Below are positions 1 to 11,923 of a stretch of DNA of 64,000 nt, piece by piece. Both the position numbers and the translations under genes were made by a program. Origin of the DNA: Leucobacter sp. wl10 (GTDB taxonomy: Bacteria; Actinomycetota; Actinomycetes; Actinomycetales; Microbacteriaceae); assembly GCF_003569785.1 (NCBI RefSeq), contig NZ_KZ984004.1:1-64000 (forward strand), read 5' to 3'. The first letter of the stretch is position 1, and the number at the start of each line of letters is the position of its first letter. Below the pieces are notes generated by a model. It was given only the letters and a program-made list of their open reading frames with translations, made no database searches and was not told the origin of the DNA.

Positions 1-2109
<2,109 letters not shown>

Positions 2110-2116
2110 CCCGGGC

Positions 2117-2872
2117 TCAACGGGCGGCCGCGCGCTTCTCCGCGTCTCGGACCGCCCTGATCACGCGGGTGGTCACCGGCAGCAGCACCACCTCCGCGAG
2201 CACCTTCACCGCGTACCCGAGCACCACGTACATCACGAAGTCCAGGCCGGTGATGATCCCCGCGAACGCGATCGTGCAGAAGAGCAGCGTATCGATGAGC
2301 TGACCGGCGACGGTCGACGCGATGAGCCGGGTGCGCAGCAGACGGCCCGAGGTGCGTCGGCGCATGCGGTCCAGCACCCACGCGTTCAGCAGCTGCCCCG
2401 CGAGGAACGCGACCAGGCTCGCGGCGACGATGCGCGGCACGAAGCCGAGCACCACCGCGAAGGCCTCCTGGTTCTCCCACCCGTCGGCCGGCGGCGACAC
2501 CTGCACCGCGAGGATCGTGAGCGACGCGAGCAGCGCCAGCCCGAACGCGGTGAAGATGGCGCGCCTCGACGCCCTCAAACCGTAGACCTCGGCGATCACG
2601 TCGCCCAGGATGTAGGCGAGCGGGAAGAGGAACACACCGCCGTCGAACACGAGCGGCAGCGAGAAATCGCCGAAGCCGACGGCGCCGAACGCGATCGGCT
2701 TCACCGCGACCACGTTCGAGATGAGCAGGATCCCCACGAACACCGCCGATATGGCCGCGTATCGGCTGCCCGAGGCAGCCGCGCGGGCGCCCGGCGTCAA
2801 ACGGGCCATGTCGTCGTCGGTCCGCGCGTCCATCGTGGTCACCACTTCGTCCGTCCCCCTCATCTCGCCCAC
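2117..2872 (-). CDS. queuosine precursor transporter, YhhQ family
   Basis: This 251-residue integral membrane protein has about six hydrophobic segments after a 35-residue hydrophilic N-terminus. The signatures FDGGVFLFPLAYILGDVIAE and GQLIDTLLFCTIAF are typical of the VUT/YhhQ (DUF165) family, which takes up queuosine precursors such as preQ0 or preQ1. It lies tail to tail with tgt, the enzyme that would use the imported base. It is also the last gene of a minus-strand run, 10 bp after the FAD oxidoreductase gene, so it may be co-transcribed with gltX. Confidence 0.9.
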   Translation of the reverse strand: MGEMRGTDEVVTTMDARTDDDMARLTPGARAAASGSRYAAISAVFVGILLISNVVAVKPIAFGAVGFGDFSLPLVFDGGVFLFPLAYILGDVIAEVYGLRASRRAIFTAFGLALLASLTILAVQVSPPADGWENQEAFAVVLGFVPRIVAASLVAFLAGQLLNAWVLDRMRRRTSGRLLRTRLIASTVAGQLIDTLLFCTIAFAGIITGLDFVMYVVLGYAVKVLAEVVLLPVTTRVIRAVRDAEKRAAAR

Positions 2873-2882
2873 TGTAGCCGGT

Positions 2883-3875
2883 TCACGCGTCGATCAGCCC
2901 GACGCCCAGCGCGCCGCGGATCATGTCCATGTTGAGCTTGGCCGCAACCCTGGCCCCGCTGCCCGCGGCGATGATGAGCTGCTGAGGCCCCGGCGGCACG
3001 ATGTCGCCGACGGCGTAGACGCCCCGGATCGAGGTCTCGCCGCGGTCGTCCGTCACCACCAGCCCCCAGTCGTCGCGATCGATGCCGAGGTCGCCCAGGA
3101 ACTCGACGGGCGCGTGCCACCGCGGGCGCACGAAACCGCCGACGCGCGGGATCACCTCGCCGTCAACGAGCCGCACGCCCGTCATCTCCGCCCGCTCGCC
3201 CACGATGTCGTCGATGGGGCGCCGCTCGACGCGGATGCCGACGGCGGCGAGCTGCCGCTCCTGCGGCGGCGTCACGGTTGCGGCGGCGTTGGTGAACACG
3301 ACGAGATCGGAGCTGAAGCGGCTGATGAGCAGCGCCCGCGCGAAGACATCGCTCGTCTCGCCGATGAGCGCGAGCGGCTTGTCGGTCTTCTCGAATCCGT
3401 CGCACTCCACGCAGCTGTGCAGTGCCGTGCCGTAGTAGGCGCGGATCATGGGGAAGGGCGGGAGCTCCTCGGTGAGCCCCGCGGCGATGAGCACGCGGCG
3501 TGCGACGAACTCGGCGTCGGTCGAGCCGCGGATCCCGGTGCCGCGCACGCGGAACCCGATGCCGTCGGGGAAGCCGGCCGCGAGCGCTTCGCCGCGGTCG
3601 AGCGGCGCGACCTCCCGGGTGACGGCCTGCGCGTAGATCGAGGTGGGGTACGACTCGAACTCCTCGCGGCCGAGTCGGCGCAGTTCGAGCGGCGGCGCGC
3701 CGTCGCGGGTCAGGAAGCCGTGGGAGCGGAGGGTCGCGGAGTGCCTCGGCCGGTTGCTGTCGAGGATCGCGACGCGCCGATTCGCCCGCACGAGCTGCAG
3801 GCCCGCCGAGAGCCCGGCGGGGCCGCCGCCGATCACGGCGACGCCTATCGGGGCTTCGCGGTCCTCCGCCGTCAT
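2883..3875 (-). CDS. thioredoxin-reductase-like NAD(P)/FAD oxidoreductase
   Basis: This is a 330-residue flavoprotein of the thioredoxin reductase superfamily. It starts with an FAD-binding Rossmann motif ([13 protein letters not shown]). A CVEC motif in SCVECDGFE matches the redox-active CxxC of TrxB, and a C-terminal VYAVGDI segment contacts FAD. A second NADPH-type region ([16 protein letters not shown]) lacks a classic GxGxxA. The ATG at 3875 overlaps the gltX stop as ATGA, so the two are translationally coupled. It may reduce a thioredoxin-like partner, or be one of the paralogous TrxB-like proteins of unknown substrate common in actinobacteria. Confidence 0.85.
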   Translation of the reverse strand: MTAEDREAPIGVAVIGGGPAGLSAGLQLVRANRRVAILDSNRPRHSATLRSHGFLTRDGAPPLELRRLGREEFESYPTSIYAQAVTREVAPLDRGEALAAGFPDGIGFRVRGTGIRGSTDAEFVARRVLIAAGLTEELPPFPMIRAYYGTALHSCVECDGFEKTDKPLALIGETSDVFARALLISRFSSDLVVFTNAAATVTPPQERQLAAVGIRVERRPIDDIVGERAEMTGVRLVDGEVIPRVGGFVRPRWHAPVEFLGDLGIDRDDWGLVVTDDRGETSIRGVYAVGDIVPPGPQQLIIAAGSGARVAAKLNMDMIRGALGVGLIDA

Positions 3876-5407
3876 GCCGGCTCCGAGTCCTCCGCGAGGC
3901 GGGCAGCCAGGCGCCGCAGCCGCGCGAGGGACTCCTCGCGGCCGAGCAGTTCGAACGACTCGAACAGCGGCGGCGACACGCGGCGACCGGAGGCGGCGAC
4001 ACGCAGCGGCCCGAAGGCGAGCCGCGGCTTGAGACCGAGCCCGTCGACGAGGGCGGCCTGGAGGGCGGCCTGGATCGGCTCCGTGCGCCACGACTCCTCG
4101 GGCAGCGCCTCGAGCACGGCGATCCCGGCCTCGAGCGTCTGCGGGGCGTCGTCCTTGAGCGACTTCAGCGCGTCGTCCTCGTAGACGAGGGCCTCGGCTG
4201 CGGTGAACAGGAAACCGAGCATGCCCACCGCCTCGGAGAGCACCGTGATGCGGCTCTGCACGAGCGGCACGGCCCTGCGAACCGTCTCGCGCTGCGCCTC
4301 GGAAGGCTCCACGGGGAGCGCGCCGCCGGCGATGAGATAGGGCAGGATCCGCCGCCCGAAGTCGTCCTCGGCGAGCAGCCGGATGTGGTCGGCGTTGATG
4401 GCGTCGGCCTTCTTCTGATCGAAGCGGGCGGGGTTCGGGTTGACGTCGGCGACGTCGAACGCCGCCACCATCTCCTCTCGCGAGAACACGTCGCGATCCG
4501 GGGCCAGCGACCAGCCCAGCAGCGACAGGTAGTTGATCAGCCCCTCCGGGATGAAGCCGCGCGCGCGGTGGCCCAGCAGGTTCGACTCGGGGTCGCGCTT
4601 CGAGAGCTTCTTGTTGCCCTCGCCCATCACGTAGGGAAGATGGCCGAACTGCGGTATCTCCCGCTCGATGCCCAACTCGACGAGGGCGCGGTGCAGCGCG
4701 ATCTGCCGAGGCGTTGATGAGAGCAGATCCTCGCCGCGCAGCACGTGGGTGATGCCCATGAGCGCATCGTCGACGGGATTGGTGAGGGTGTAGAGCGGCG
4801 CGCCGCCCGGGCGCACCACCACGAAGTCGATCGTGGAGCCGGCGGGGAAGGAGATGTCACCGCGCACGAGGTCGGTGAAGGAGAGATCGGTGTCGGGCAC
4901 GCGGAAGCGCAGCGCCGGCGTACGGCCCTCCGCGCGGAAGGCCGCGCGCTGCTCGTCGGTGAGGTCGCGGTCGTGGTTGTCGTAGCCGAACTGCTTGGGC
5001 CGGCCGGCCGCCTCGTTGCGGGCGTCGATCTCCTCCGCGGTCGAGTAGCTCTCGTAGAGGTAGCCCGCCTGCTCGAGCCGGGCGGCGACGTCGCGGTAGA
5101 TCTCGCCGCGCTGCGACTGCCGGTAGGGCCCGTGCGGACCGCCGACGTCGATGCCCTCGTCCCAGTCGAGGCCCAGCCAGCGCAGCGAGTCGAGGATCTG
5201 CGCGTAGCTCTCCTCGCTGTCGCGCGCCGCGTCGGTGTCCTCGACGCGGAACACGAAGGTACCGCCCGTGTGCCGGGCGTACGCCCAGTTGAACAGGGCC
5301 GTGCGCACCATGCCGACGTGCGGGACGCCCGTCGGCGAAGGGCAGAAGCGCACGCGCACGTCGCCGCCGGTGGCGCTGGAGAACTGGGGAGAGGCGCTAG
5401 TTGACAT
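3872..5407 (-). CDS. gltX: glutamyl-tRNA synthetase
   Basis: This charges tRNA-Glu with glutamate and is a class I synthetase of 511 residues. The HIGH-equivalent [19 protein letters not shown] lies near residue 23 and the KMSKS-equivalent [10 protein letters not shown] near residue 265, followed by the helical anticodon-binding half. The start has MFS-gene DNA immediately upstream (6-bp gap) and its stop overlaps the next start by 4 bp. It is therefore embedded in a minus-strand transcription unit of LysR, MFS, gltX, oxidoreductase and transporter. Confidence 0.97.
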   Translation of the reverse strand: MSTSASPQFSSATGGDVRVRFCPSPTGVPHVGMVRTALFNWAYARHTGGTFVFRVEDTDAARDSEESYAQILDSLRWLGLDWDEGIDVGGPHGPYRQSQRGEIYRDVAARLEQAGYLYESYSTAEEIDARNEAAGRPKQFGYDNHDRDLTDEQRAAFRAEGRTPALRFRVPDTDLSFTDLVRGDISFPAGSTIDFVVVRPGGAPLYTLTNPVDDALMGITHVLRGEDLLSSTPRQIALHRALVELGIEREIPQFGHLPYVMGEGNKKLSKRDPESNLLGHRARGFIPEGLINYLSLLGWSLAPDRDVFSREEMVAAFDVADVNPNPARFDQKKADAINADHIRLLAEDDFGRRILPYLIAGGALPVEPSEAQRETVRRAVPLVQSRITVLSEAVGMLGFLFTAAEALVYEDDALKSLKDDAPQTLEAGIAVLEALPEESWRTEPIQAALQAALVDGLGLKPRLAFGPLRVAASGRRVSPPLFESFELLGREESLARLRRLAARLAEDSEPA

Positions 5408-5413
5408 CGCCCC

Positions 5414-6667
5414 CTAGTCTATCGATTGGCGCCGCCCGCGCAGGGACACCGCGGCGGAGACGCCCAGAACGACGAGCGCCCCCGCGACCGCCGCGAGCAC
5501 CGGGAATCCCCCGATCGCGAAGACAAGGCCGGAGGCCCCGCCGGCCGCCGCTCCGGCGGCGTTCATCGCGGTGTCGGACTGCCCCTGGCGCCTCGGGCGC
5601 GCCTCCACCGGGGTGACCTCGGTCAGCAGCGCCGATCCGGCGACCGTCACCATGCTCCACCCGATGCCGAGCAGCACCAGCGCGACCTGGACCACCGGCA
5701 TCGATTCGCCGCCGAGGCCCGCCCCGAGCACGGCCAGCGCCAGCACGGAGAACCCGAGCAGCAGCACCGGCCGCGCGCCGATCCTGCCCGAGAGCATGCC
5801 GAACACCGGCGAGAGCGCGTACATTCCCGCGATGTGCAGGCTGATGGTGAGCCCCACCAGCGTGATGCCGCCGCCGTGCTGCGCGATCTGGAGCGGGGTC
5901 ATCGCCATGACGGACACCATCGTCGCGTGAGCCAGGGCGATGAGCGCGATCGCCAGGAACTGCGGCGCCCGCCCGCCCGGCCCGCCGCCCGTCGACGACC
6001 GCCGCGGGGAGGGGCCGTCCGCGGCGGCCGCCTCGGCGAGCCGCCGGGACTCGAGCAGCGGATCGGGCCGCAGGCCGCACCAGACGACGATCCCCGCGGA
6101 GAGCTGCGCGCCGATGGTGAAGATGAAGATCCCCGCGAGGCCCGGCAGGCCGAGCGCCTCGCCCAGTATCTCGCCCGGTGTGATGAGGTTCGGGCCGATG
6201 ACGGCGCCCACGGTGATCGACCAGACCACCAGCGAGAGGTCGCGCGCCCGGTTCTCGGGTACCGCGAGGTCGGCGGCCGCGAAGCGCGACTGCAGTTGCA
6301 CCGCGCTCGCGACGCCCAGCACCGCGAGCCCGGCGAAGAGCAGCGGGGAGAAGCCGGCCGCCGAGGCGGCGATGATGGCGACGGCCCCCAGCACCGCGAC
6401 GGCGTTGCCGGACGCCAGGGCGACGCGACGCCCCCGGCGGGCCGCGAGCCGCGCGAGCGGCATGCCCGCCAGCGCCGCCCCCACCGCGTTCATCGTCGAC
6501 CCGAGGCCCGAGAGCGCGTCGTTGCCGGTGACCTCGGCGATGAGCAGCGCGCCCGCCGACAGCGAGGCGCCGACGCCCAGGCCGCCCAGCACCGTCGCCA
6601 GGGAGAGGATCGCGACGATGCGGCGCTGCGCGCCGTTCTCGACCGCGCGCCCGGAGACCGCGCTCAA
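5414..6667 (-). CDS. MFS transporter
   Basis: This is a predicted 417-residue major facilitator with about twelve hydrophobic helices. A central hydrophilic loop (around residues 200-230, rich in Ser, Arg and Gly) separates two six-helix halves. A conserved-looking RLAARRGRRVALASG loop after the second helix matches the MFS loop 2-3 motif. The likely start is a TTG at 6667 that overlaps the LysR stop (TTGA), since no ATG or GTG is suitably placed before the first helix. The coupling suggests the LysR protein controls it. The substrate is unknown; a drug or metabolite efflux role is plausible but not shown. Confidence 0.85.
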   Translation of the reverse strand: MSAVSGRAVENGAQRRIVAILSLATVLGGLGVGASLSAGALLIAEVTGNDALSGLGSTMNAVGAALAGMPLARLAARRGRRVALASGNAVAVLGAVAIIAASAAGFSPLLFAGLAVLGVASAVQLQSRFAAADLAVPENRARDLSLVVWSITVGAVIGPNLITPGEILGEALGLPGLAGIFIFTIGAQLSAGIVVWCGLRPDPLLESRRLAEAAAADGPSPRRSSTGGGPGGRAPQFLAIALIALAHATMVSVMAMTPLQIAQHGGGITLVGLTISLHIAGMYALSPVFGMLSGRIGARPVLLLGFSVLALAVLGAGLGGESMPVVQVALVLLGIGWSMVTVAGSALLTEVTPVEARPRRQGQSDTAMNAAGAAAGGASGLVFAIGGFPVLAAVAGALVVLGVSAAVSLRGRRQSID

Positions 6668-7614
6668 CCGACGGGCTCCAGCCCCCAGCGCGCACCGTCG
6701 ACGCCCGCGAGCAGGCGCTTCGCGAGGCGCACCTGCGGGCTCTCGTTCGCCGTGACCATCGAGACCAGGCCGATGGTGCGGTGGCGCGCGGGCTCGAGCG
6801 GCAGTGCGCTCGCGCCCTCGGGCAGCGTGCGCGCCGCGGCCAGGGCGAGGCCCGGCACGAGCGCGACGGCACCGCCGGCAGCCGCCATCGCGAGCATAGC
6901 GGGCACGTTGTCGGTCTCCTGGATGATGTCCGGCTCGAAGCCGGCCTCGCCGGCGGCCGTGAGCAGGTGCCCCCGGCACTTCTCGCAGCCCGCGATCCAG
7001 TGCTCCGCGGCGAAGTCCGCGAGGTGCGCGCTCTCGCCGCGGTGATCGCGCTCGTCGGAGACGACCAGTCGCACCTCCTCGCGCCAGAGGGGCAGGAACG
7101 CGCTGCCCGCCGGCAGCTCGGCCGCCCCCGCGTAGTCGAAGACGAGCGCGCAGTCGACATCGCCGTCGCGCAGCATCGCGGTGGCGGCCGGCGGCTCGGC
7201 CTCGCGGTACTGCAGCGACACGTTGGGGGCCTCCTCTGCGAGCTCGCGCATCAGCGCGGGGACGATGGTCGCGCTCGCGCTCGGGAAGCCGACGAGCCGC
7301 AGGGTGCCCGCCCGCTCGCCGCGCAGATCGTCGATGGCCGCGATCGCGGCGTCGATCTCGGCGACCACCGTACGGCCGTGACCGGCGAGGATGCGACCGG
7401 CGGAGGTGAGCCGGATTCCCCGCCCGCTGCGCTCGATGAGGGGCACCGCGAGCTTCGTCTCGACGCGCTTGATGCGCTGGCTCACGGCCGGCTGGCTCAA
7501 CCCGAGGCTCGCAGCTGCGGCGGTCAGCGAGCCGGTGGTGGCGAGGGCGTGCAAGATGCGCAGCTCGGTCGAGTCGATCGAGCCGAGCGGATCGGCGTTG
7601 CGCAGCGTCGTCAT
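6664..7614 (-). CDS. LysR-family transcriptional regulator
   Basis: This 316-residue protein has an N-terminal winged HTH (residues 15-75, with SLTAAAASLGLSQPAVSQRI as the recognition region). A periplasmic-binding-like effector domain follows. It is divergent from a class V aminotransferase gene that is now a wreck, and overlaps the downstream MFS gene. A 35-bp interval between the divergent starts holds a palindrome with 9-bp arms (7645-7679), the expected place for a LysR site. The effector is unknown. Confidence 0.92.
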   Translation of the reverse strand: MTTLRNADPLGSIDSTELRILHALATTGSLTAAAASLGLSQPAVSQRIKRVETKLAVPLIERSGRGIRLTSAGRILAGHGRTVVAEIDAAIAAIDDLRGERAGTLRLVGFPSASATIVPALMRELAEEAPNVSLQYREAEPPAATAMLRDGDVDCALVFDYAGAAELPAGSAFLPLWREEVRLVVSDERDHRGESAHLADFAAEHWIAGCEKCRGHLLTAAGEAGFEPDIIQETDNVPAMLAMAAAGGAVALVPGLALAAARTLPEGASALPLEPARHRTIGLVSMVTANESPQVRLAKRLLAGVDGARWGLEPVG

Positions 7615-7644
7615 GCCACCGATGGTAACGCCAACATAACCTCA

Positions 7645-7679
7645 AATGAAACAAAGCACAGGAATGATTCTGTTTCATT
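7645..7679. promoter_or_regulatory. inverted repeat, candidate LysR site
   Basis: AATGAAACA and TGTTTCATT are perfect 9-bp arms separated by 17 bp, about 30 bp upstream of the LysR start at 7614 and 28 bp before the divergent pseudogene start at 7708. The region is AT-richer than the surrounding DNA. Position and symmetry fit a LysR recognition site; the binding protein is inferred. Confidence 0.5.
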
Positions 7680-7707
7680 ATGCGTCGCGTTCTCCCAGTC
7701 TGGCTGC

Positions 7708-8268
7708 ATGACCGCATCCGCACTCGGCACCTCGCCGGCCGACGCCGCAGCGTCGCCCTTCACCGAGCTCGGCTTCGCCGCGGGGCGCGGCTACCTCTCC
7801 GCGTGCACCGCCGGCCTCGCGGGAGTGGCCCCCGATCGCGTTGCGCTCGGCTCCCAGGTGTCGCAGCTGGTCTCCGTGGTCGCGGGGTGCGCGTGCGCTA
7901 CGCTCCGGTCGACCGGCTCGCGGAGCAGCTCCGGCCGGAGACGGCGCTCGTCGCGTTCTCGCTCGTGCAGTCCGCGAGCGGTGAACTCGCCGACGCCGAG
8001 GCGGTCCGCGCCGCCGCCGCGCGGGTGGGCGCCCGCACGCTCGTCGACCTCACCCAGGCGCTCGGGTGGTTGCCCGTCGGCGCCGGATCCTTCGATTTCA
8101 CCGTCTGCCACGCCTACAAGTGGCTGTGCGCGCCCCGCGGCACGGCCTTCCTCACCGTGCGGGCCGGCCTCGACGAGCAGCTCGTGCCGCTCGCCGCGGG
8201 CGCCGGGCGATTCGACGTCTCCCCCGCCTGGCCGGCGATCGGCGGCACCGAGGCCGCGCTGCGTTACT
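7708..8268 (+). pseudogene. class V aminotransferase remnant with internal deletions
   Basis: Pieces of a PLP-dependent class V aminotransferase (selenocysteine-lyase or cysteine-desulfurase-like fold) remain in order but are not contiguous. The start segment (GFAAGRGYLSACTAGL) runs in one frame directly into GVAPDRVALGSQVSQLVSVV, skipping the expected intervening residues. After about 7880 the homology moves to another frame (RGVRVRYAPVD onward). That frame retains DLTQALGWLPV and the PLP-lysine region CHAYKWLCAPRGTAF, then stops making sense near TEAALRY at about 8265. The C-terminal third is missing. At least two internal deletions plus 3' truncation explain it. It is divergent from the LysR gene that probably once controlled it. 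Confidence 0.8.
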
Positions 8269-8277
8269 GTGGCACTT

Positions 8278-9177
8278 GTGACCGACGGATTCGAGCGCTA
8301 CCCCGAGCGCGGCAAGAAGAAGTACCCGACCGTGCAGGCGATGATCGTGGGGATCCTCATCCTCGCACTCGGCGTCTACGCCTCGGTCGGCTCCGCCCGC
8401 GAGGGCGAGTGGCTCACGGCGGCGGGCACCGTCTGGCTCGCCCTCACGTTGGGACTCGGAGGCGTCGGCATCGGCCTCATGGGGCGCCCGGCTCGCGCGC
8501 CGTTCCGCTTCCTCAACGCCGTCGTCATGACTCGGGCCGAGCGCGCGCCCGTCGACTCATGGGTGCACGTCGCACCGACGAAGGCGCTCCCCTGGCCTCT
8601 CCTGCTCGGCAACGTGCTCTTCACGCTCGGCATGTGCGTCGGCCTCGTCTTCGCGGCGCTGCAGCTCATCGGCACGATCCCGCGGCTGAACGCCGAGACG
8701 ACCCCCGCCGCGCTGCTGATCGCGATCGTCGCGTGCCTGCTCTTCGCGGTCGTCAGCGGCGCGCTCGCCTATCTGAACGTCGCGCGGAAATGGCGCAACG
8801 GGCGCTTCGGGGCGCGCCCGAGCGGTGTCGCGCTCGGCGAGAAGACCGTGAGCATCCGCATGCCGGGTCGCGACAGCGAGATCACGTGGGAGTACATCCG
8901 CACCGTCCGCCCCGAGATCATCGGCAGTCACCGCCGGCCGACCGCCGCGATACGGCTCGAGCTCGACCCCGCGGCGGGCGTTCCGGGGAACGTGCAGATG
9001 CTCGCGGCCGAGGGGTACACCGTGCCGATCGACGCGCTCTACTCCGCGCTGCGCTGGTACGCCGCGCACCCCGGTGCTCGGCGGGAGCTCGGCCGCACCG
9101 AGGGCGAGCGCCGGATCGAGGGCTGGCGGCGCGACGCCCTCGCGGTCGAGGTGCCGCAGACGTCCGGCCGGCTGTGA
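8278..9177 (+). CDS. predicted membrane protein, unknown function
   Basis: This predicted 299-residue protein has four hydrophobic segments (around residues 20-40, 45-65, 105-130 and 140-165) and a soluble C-terminal half of about 130 residues containing SIRMPGRDSEITWEYIRTVRPE. GTG codons at 8278 and 8269 are both possible starts, and neither has a strong ribosome-binding site. It begins just after the aminotransferase wreck, so the deletion that truncated that gene ended close to this start. No domain is recognised. Confidence 0.65.
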   Translation: MTDGFERYPERGKKKYPTVQAMIVGILILALGVYASVGSAREGEWLTAAGTVWLALTLGLGGVGIGLMGRPARAPFRFLNAVVMTRAERAPVDSWVHVAPTKALPWPLLLGNVLFTLGMCVGLVFAALQLIGTIPRLNAETTPAALLIAIVACLLFAVVSGALAYLNVARKWRNGRFGARPSGVALGEKTVSIRMPGRDSEITWEYIRTVRPEIIGSHRRPTAAIRLELDPAAGVPGNVQMLAAEGYTVPIDALYSALRWYAAHPGARRELGRTEGERRIEGWRRDALAVEVPQTSGRL

Positions 9178-9207
9178 CGGCCGGCGGCTTCCCGCGCCGA
9201 GGAACCG

Positions 9208-10533
9208 TCAGGACGCCGCGAACGCCGCCGCCTCCGCCCTGTCCTGCTCGGTGGCGACGAGCTGCCCGCAGGCGCCGTCGATCTCCTTGCCGCGGGTGTC
9301 GCGCAGCGTGGTCGGGATCCCGGCCGCGTTGAGGCGGTCGACGAACTCGCGGGTGACCTCGCGCGTCGACGCGGTCCAGATCGAGCCGGGCGTCGGGTTG
9401 AGCGGGATCGGGTTGACGTGCACCCACCCGCGGCCGCGCGCGTTGAGCTTGTCGGCCAGCAGATCGGCGCGCCAGCCGTGGTCGTTCATGTCCTTGATGA
9501 GGGCGTACTCGATCGAGACCCGCCGGCCCGTCGTCTCGTAGTAGTGGTAGGCGGCGTCGAGCACCTCCTCGACCTTCCAGCGGCTGTTGACCGGGATGAG
9601 GTCGTCGCGCAGTTCGTCGTCGGGCGCGTGCAGCGACAGCGCGAAGGTGATGGGAATGCGCTCGTCGGCTAGCTTGCGGATGGCGGGCGCGAGCCCCACG
9701 GTCGAGACGGTGATGCCGCGGGCGGACATGCCGAGGCCCTCGGGCGCCGGGGCGATCATGCGGTGCACCGCGTTCATGACGCGCTTGTAGTTGGCGAGCG
9801 GCTCCCCCATGCCCATGAACACGATGTTGTTCACGCGCTCGGGCTCCGCGCCGTCGCCCGGCTCGCGCGCGCGCCCGAGACCGCCCTCGGCGATCACCCG
9901 GTTGGCCTGAACGACCTGGTCGAGGATCTCCGCGGTGGACATGTTGCGGGTGAGGCCCGCCTGACCGGTCGCGCAGAACGGGCAGTTCATGCCGCAGCCG
10001 CACTGGCTCGAGACGCACAGCGTGATGCGGCCCGGGTAGCGCATGAGCACCGATTCGACGAGCGCCCCGTCGAAGAGGCGCCACAGAAACTTGATCGTCG
10101 CGCCGTCGTCGGTGACGAGCCGTTTCACCTCGGTGAGGAGCGGTGGGAAGAAGGCGCGCGCCAACTCGTCCCGGCGATCCTTCGGCAGATCCGTCATCTG
10201 CTCGGGATCGGTGGTGCGGTGCTCGAAGTAGTGCTTCGACAGCTGCTTGGCCCGGAACTTCGGCAGGCCCATCTCGACGACCCTCGCCTCGCGCTCCGCG
10301 AGCGTCATGTCGGCGAGGTGGGTGTCGGGCTGCTGCACCCGGGGCGACGCGAACTGCAGCGTCGGCCGGCCATCGGGGTTCGTGATCTGCTTCCAGCCCT
10401 CGGCCTTCGGGCGGATCTGCGGGCGGGCCCCTCCGGAGGGTCGCGTCTTGATCAGCTCGCCCCGCGGCGCCTGCTGGGAAGGGCGCGCGGGCTGCGCGTC
10501 GTGGTTGAGCTTGTTCGGATCCATCGCTCCCAT
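9208..10533 (-). CDS. rlmN: dual-specificity rRNA/tRNA adenine-C2 methyltransferase
   Basis: This radical SAM enzyme methylates C2 of A2503 in 23S rRNA and A37 in some tRNAs. The signature [10 protein letters not shown] contains the CxxxCxxC that binds the 4Fe-4S cluster, and GMGEPLANY is the SAM-contacting motif. A catalytic Cys pair is completed by DGACGQL near the C-terminus. The 441-residue form carries about 70 extra hydrophilic N-terminal residues compared with Gram-negative RlmN, usual for actinobacteria. A second in-frame ATG at 10524 is an alternative start. Confidence 0.95.
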   Translation of the reverse strand: MGAMDPNKLNHDAQPARPSQQAPRGELIKTRPSGGARPQIRPKAEGWKQITNPDGRPTLQFASPRVQQPDTHLADMTLAEREARVVEMGLPKFRAKQLSKHYFEHRTTDPEQMTDLPKDRRDELARAFFPPLLTEVKRLVTDDGATIKFLWRLFDGALVESVLMRYPGRITLCVSSQCGCGMNCPFCATGQAGLTRNMSTAEILDQVVQANRVIAEGGLGRAREPGDGAEPERVNNIVFMGMGEPLANYKRVMNAVHRMIAPAPEGLGMSARGITVSTVGLAPAIRKLADERIPITFALSLHAPDDELRDDLIPVNSRWKVEEVLDAAYHYYETTGRRVSIEYALIKDMNDHGWRADLLADKLNARGRGWVHVNPIPLNPTPGSIWTASTREVTREFVDRLNAAGIPTTLRDTRGKEIDGACGQLVATEQDRAEAAAFAAS

Positions 10534-10569
10534 TGTCTCATCCGCCGGCTGTGCGCCCCGGCGGCGAGC

Positions 10570-11400
10570 TCAGAACTCCTCGTAGACCGCGGGATCCTGA
10601 CCCTTCAGGCGGCCGTCGGGGCGGCCGAGCGCGGTGATCGCCGCAACCTCGTCCGGCGCGAGCGAGACCTCCGCCGCGGCCAGGTTCTCGCGCTGGCGGC
10701 CCGGATCGGCCGACTTCGGCAGCGGCACGACCCCGCGCGCCACGTGCCAGGCGAGAATCGCCTGCACCGGCGAGACGCCATGCGCGGCGGCGATCTCGCC
10801 CACCACGGGCTGCGCGGTGACGTCGTTGCCGCGCCCGACGGGGCTCCAGGCCTCGACGATGATGCCGCGCTCGCGGTGGTACTCCACGGCCTCGGCCTGC
10901 GGGAAGTAGGGGTGCAGCTCGATCTGGTTGACCACCGGGCGCACGCCGGTCTCAGCCTCGAGGCGCTCGAGATGCTCCGGCAGGAAGTTGGAGACGCCGA
11001 TGTGGCGCACCAGCCCGCGATCGCGCGCCTCGACGAGGGCTCGCCAGGCCTCGTCGTACCGGCCGACAGCGGGGTTGGGCCAGTGGATCAGGTACAGGTC
11101 GATCGCGTCGAGCCCCGTGCGGTACACGCTCTCCTCGACCGTGCGCAGGGCGGCGTCGAACTCGTGATGGCGGCCCGGCAGCTTGCTGGTGACGATCACC
11201 GACGCGCGGTCGGCGTCCGCGTCGCGCACCCCGCGACCCACGGTCCCCTCGTTCTCGTAGTTGAAAGCCGAGTCGACGAGCCGGTAGCCGGCCTCCACGG
11301 CTGATCGCACCGAGGCCGCCCCGGCGATCCCGTTCAGCCCGTAGGTGCCGAGCCCAATGGCCGGCAGTGCGAATCCGTCGTGTGCGCGCTGTTCGATCAT
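10570..11400 (-). CDS. aldo/keto reductase
   Basis: This NADPH-dependent carbonyl reductase has the AKR TIM-barrel pattern. The catalytic tetrad can be read in order: Asp in LVDSAFNY, Tyr in NYENE, Lys in VTSKLPG and His in LIHWPNP. The cofactor motif is VVPLPKSADPGRQRENL. It has 276 residues from the ATG at 11400; an upstream GTG at 11409 is also possible. The family matches 2,5-diketogluconate reductase-like enzymes, but the substrate cannot be told from sequence. Its stop lies 36 bp from the rlmN start, so the two may be co-transcribed. Confidence 0.9.
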   Translation of the reverse strand: MIEQRAHDGFALPAIGLGTYGLNGIAGAASVRSAVEAGYRLVDSAFNYENEGTVGRGVRDADADRASVIVTSKLPGRHHEFDAALRTVEESVYRTGLDAIDLYLIHWPNPAVGRYDEAWRALVEARDRGLVRHIGVSNFLPEHLERLEAETGVRPVVNQIELHPYFPQAEAVEYHRERGIIVEAWSPVGRGNDVTAQPVVGEIAAAHGVSPVQAILAWHVARGVVPLPKSADPGRQRENLAAAEVSLAPDEVAAITALGRPDGRLKGQDPAVYEEF

Positions 11401-11434
11401 GCCCTCCACTCTAGGCCCGTGAGGCGACGGAGCG

Positions 11435-11923
11435 TTAGAGCAGCCTCGAGCGGATCAAGAAGCGCTGCCCCTCGGGCGCCTCCAGCGAGAAGCCGCTCCC
11501 CCTCCCCGGCACCGCGTCGACCGTGAGATGGGTGTGGGCCCACACCCCGAACTGCTCGCGCGACATCCAGAAGCCGATCTCCCGGTTCGCCTCGGCACCG
11601 CCGGTGCCGGAACCGGCCGCTCCCGGGAGCGGGGGCAGCTCGAGGGTGCCGAGCAGCACGTCCTGCCCGCCCGTCCTGAACTCGCCGTCCTGGTAGCACA
11701 TAGGAGAACTGCCGTCGCAGCAGCCGCCCGACTGGTGGAACATGAGCGGTCCATGCATCGACCACAACCGCTCGATCAGCTCGAGCGCCGCCGGCGTAAA
11801 GGCCAGCCGGCTCTCGATCTCACCCTCCACCTCCGCTCTAGCGTCCACCGTGCCAGGGATCGGGGCGCTCCCCGAGGGGGCCGGAGCCCCCGCGGGGAGA
11901 TCGCAGCTGTCGCCGGCACTCAT
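11435..11923 (-). CDS. DUF779 protein
   Basis: This 162-residue protein has a DUF779 domain: HGPLMFHQSGGCCDGSSPMC with its Cys cluster, then LGTLELPPLP and the C-terminal block FGVWAHTHLTVDAVPGRGSG. About 45 N-terminal residues are Pro/Ala-rich and probably disordered. Its ATG overlaps the stop of the aldehyde dehydrogenase by one base (TGATG). DUF779 genes habitually accompany ExaC-type acetaldehyde dehydrogenases, so a helper role in alcohol/aldehyde oxidation is likely. The biochemical function is not established. Confidence 0.9.
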   Translation of the reverse strand: MSAGDSCDLPAGAPAPSGSAPIPGTVDARAEVEGEIESRLAFTPAALELIERLWSMHGPLMFHQSGGCCDGSSPMCYQDGEFRTGGQDVLLGTLELPPLPGAAGSGTGGAEANREIGFWMSREQFGVWAHTHLTVDAVPGRGSGFSLEAPEGQRFLIRSRLL

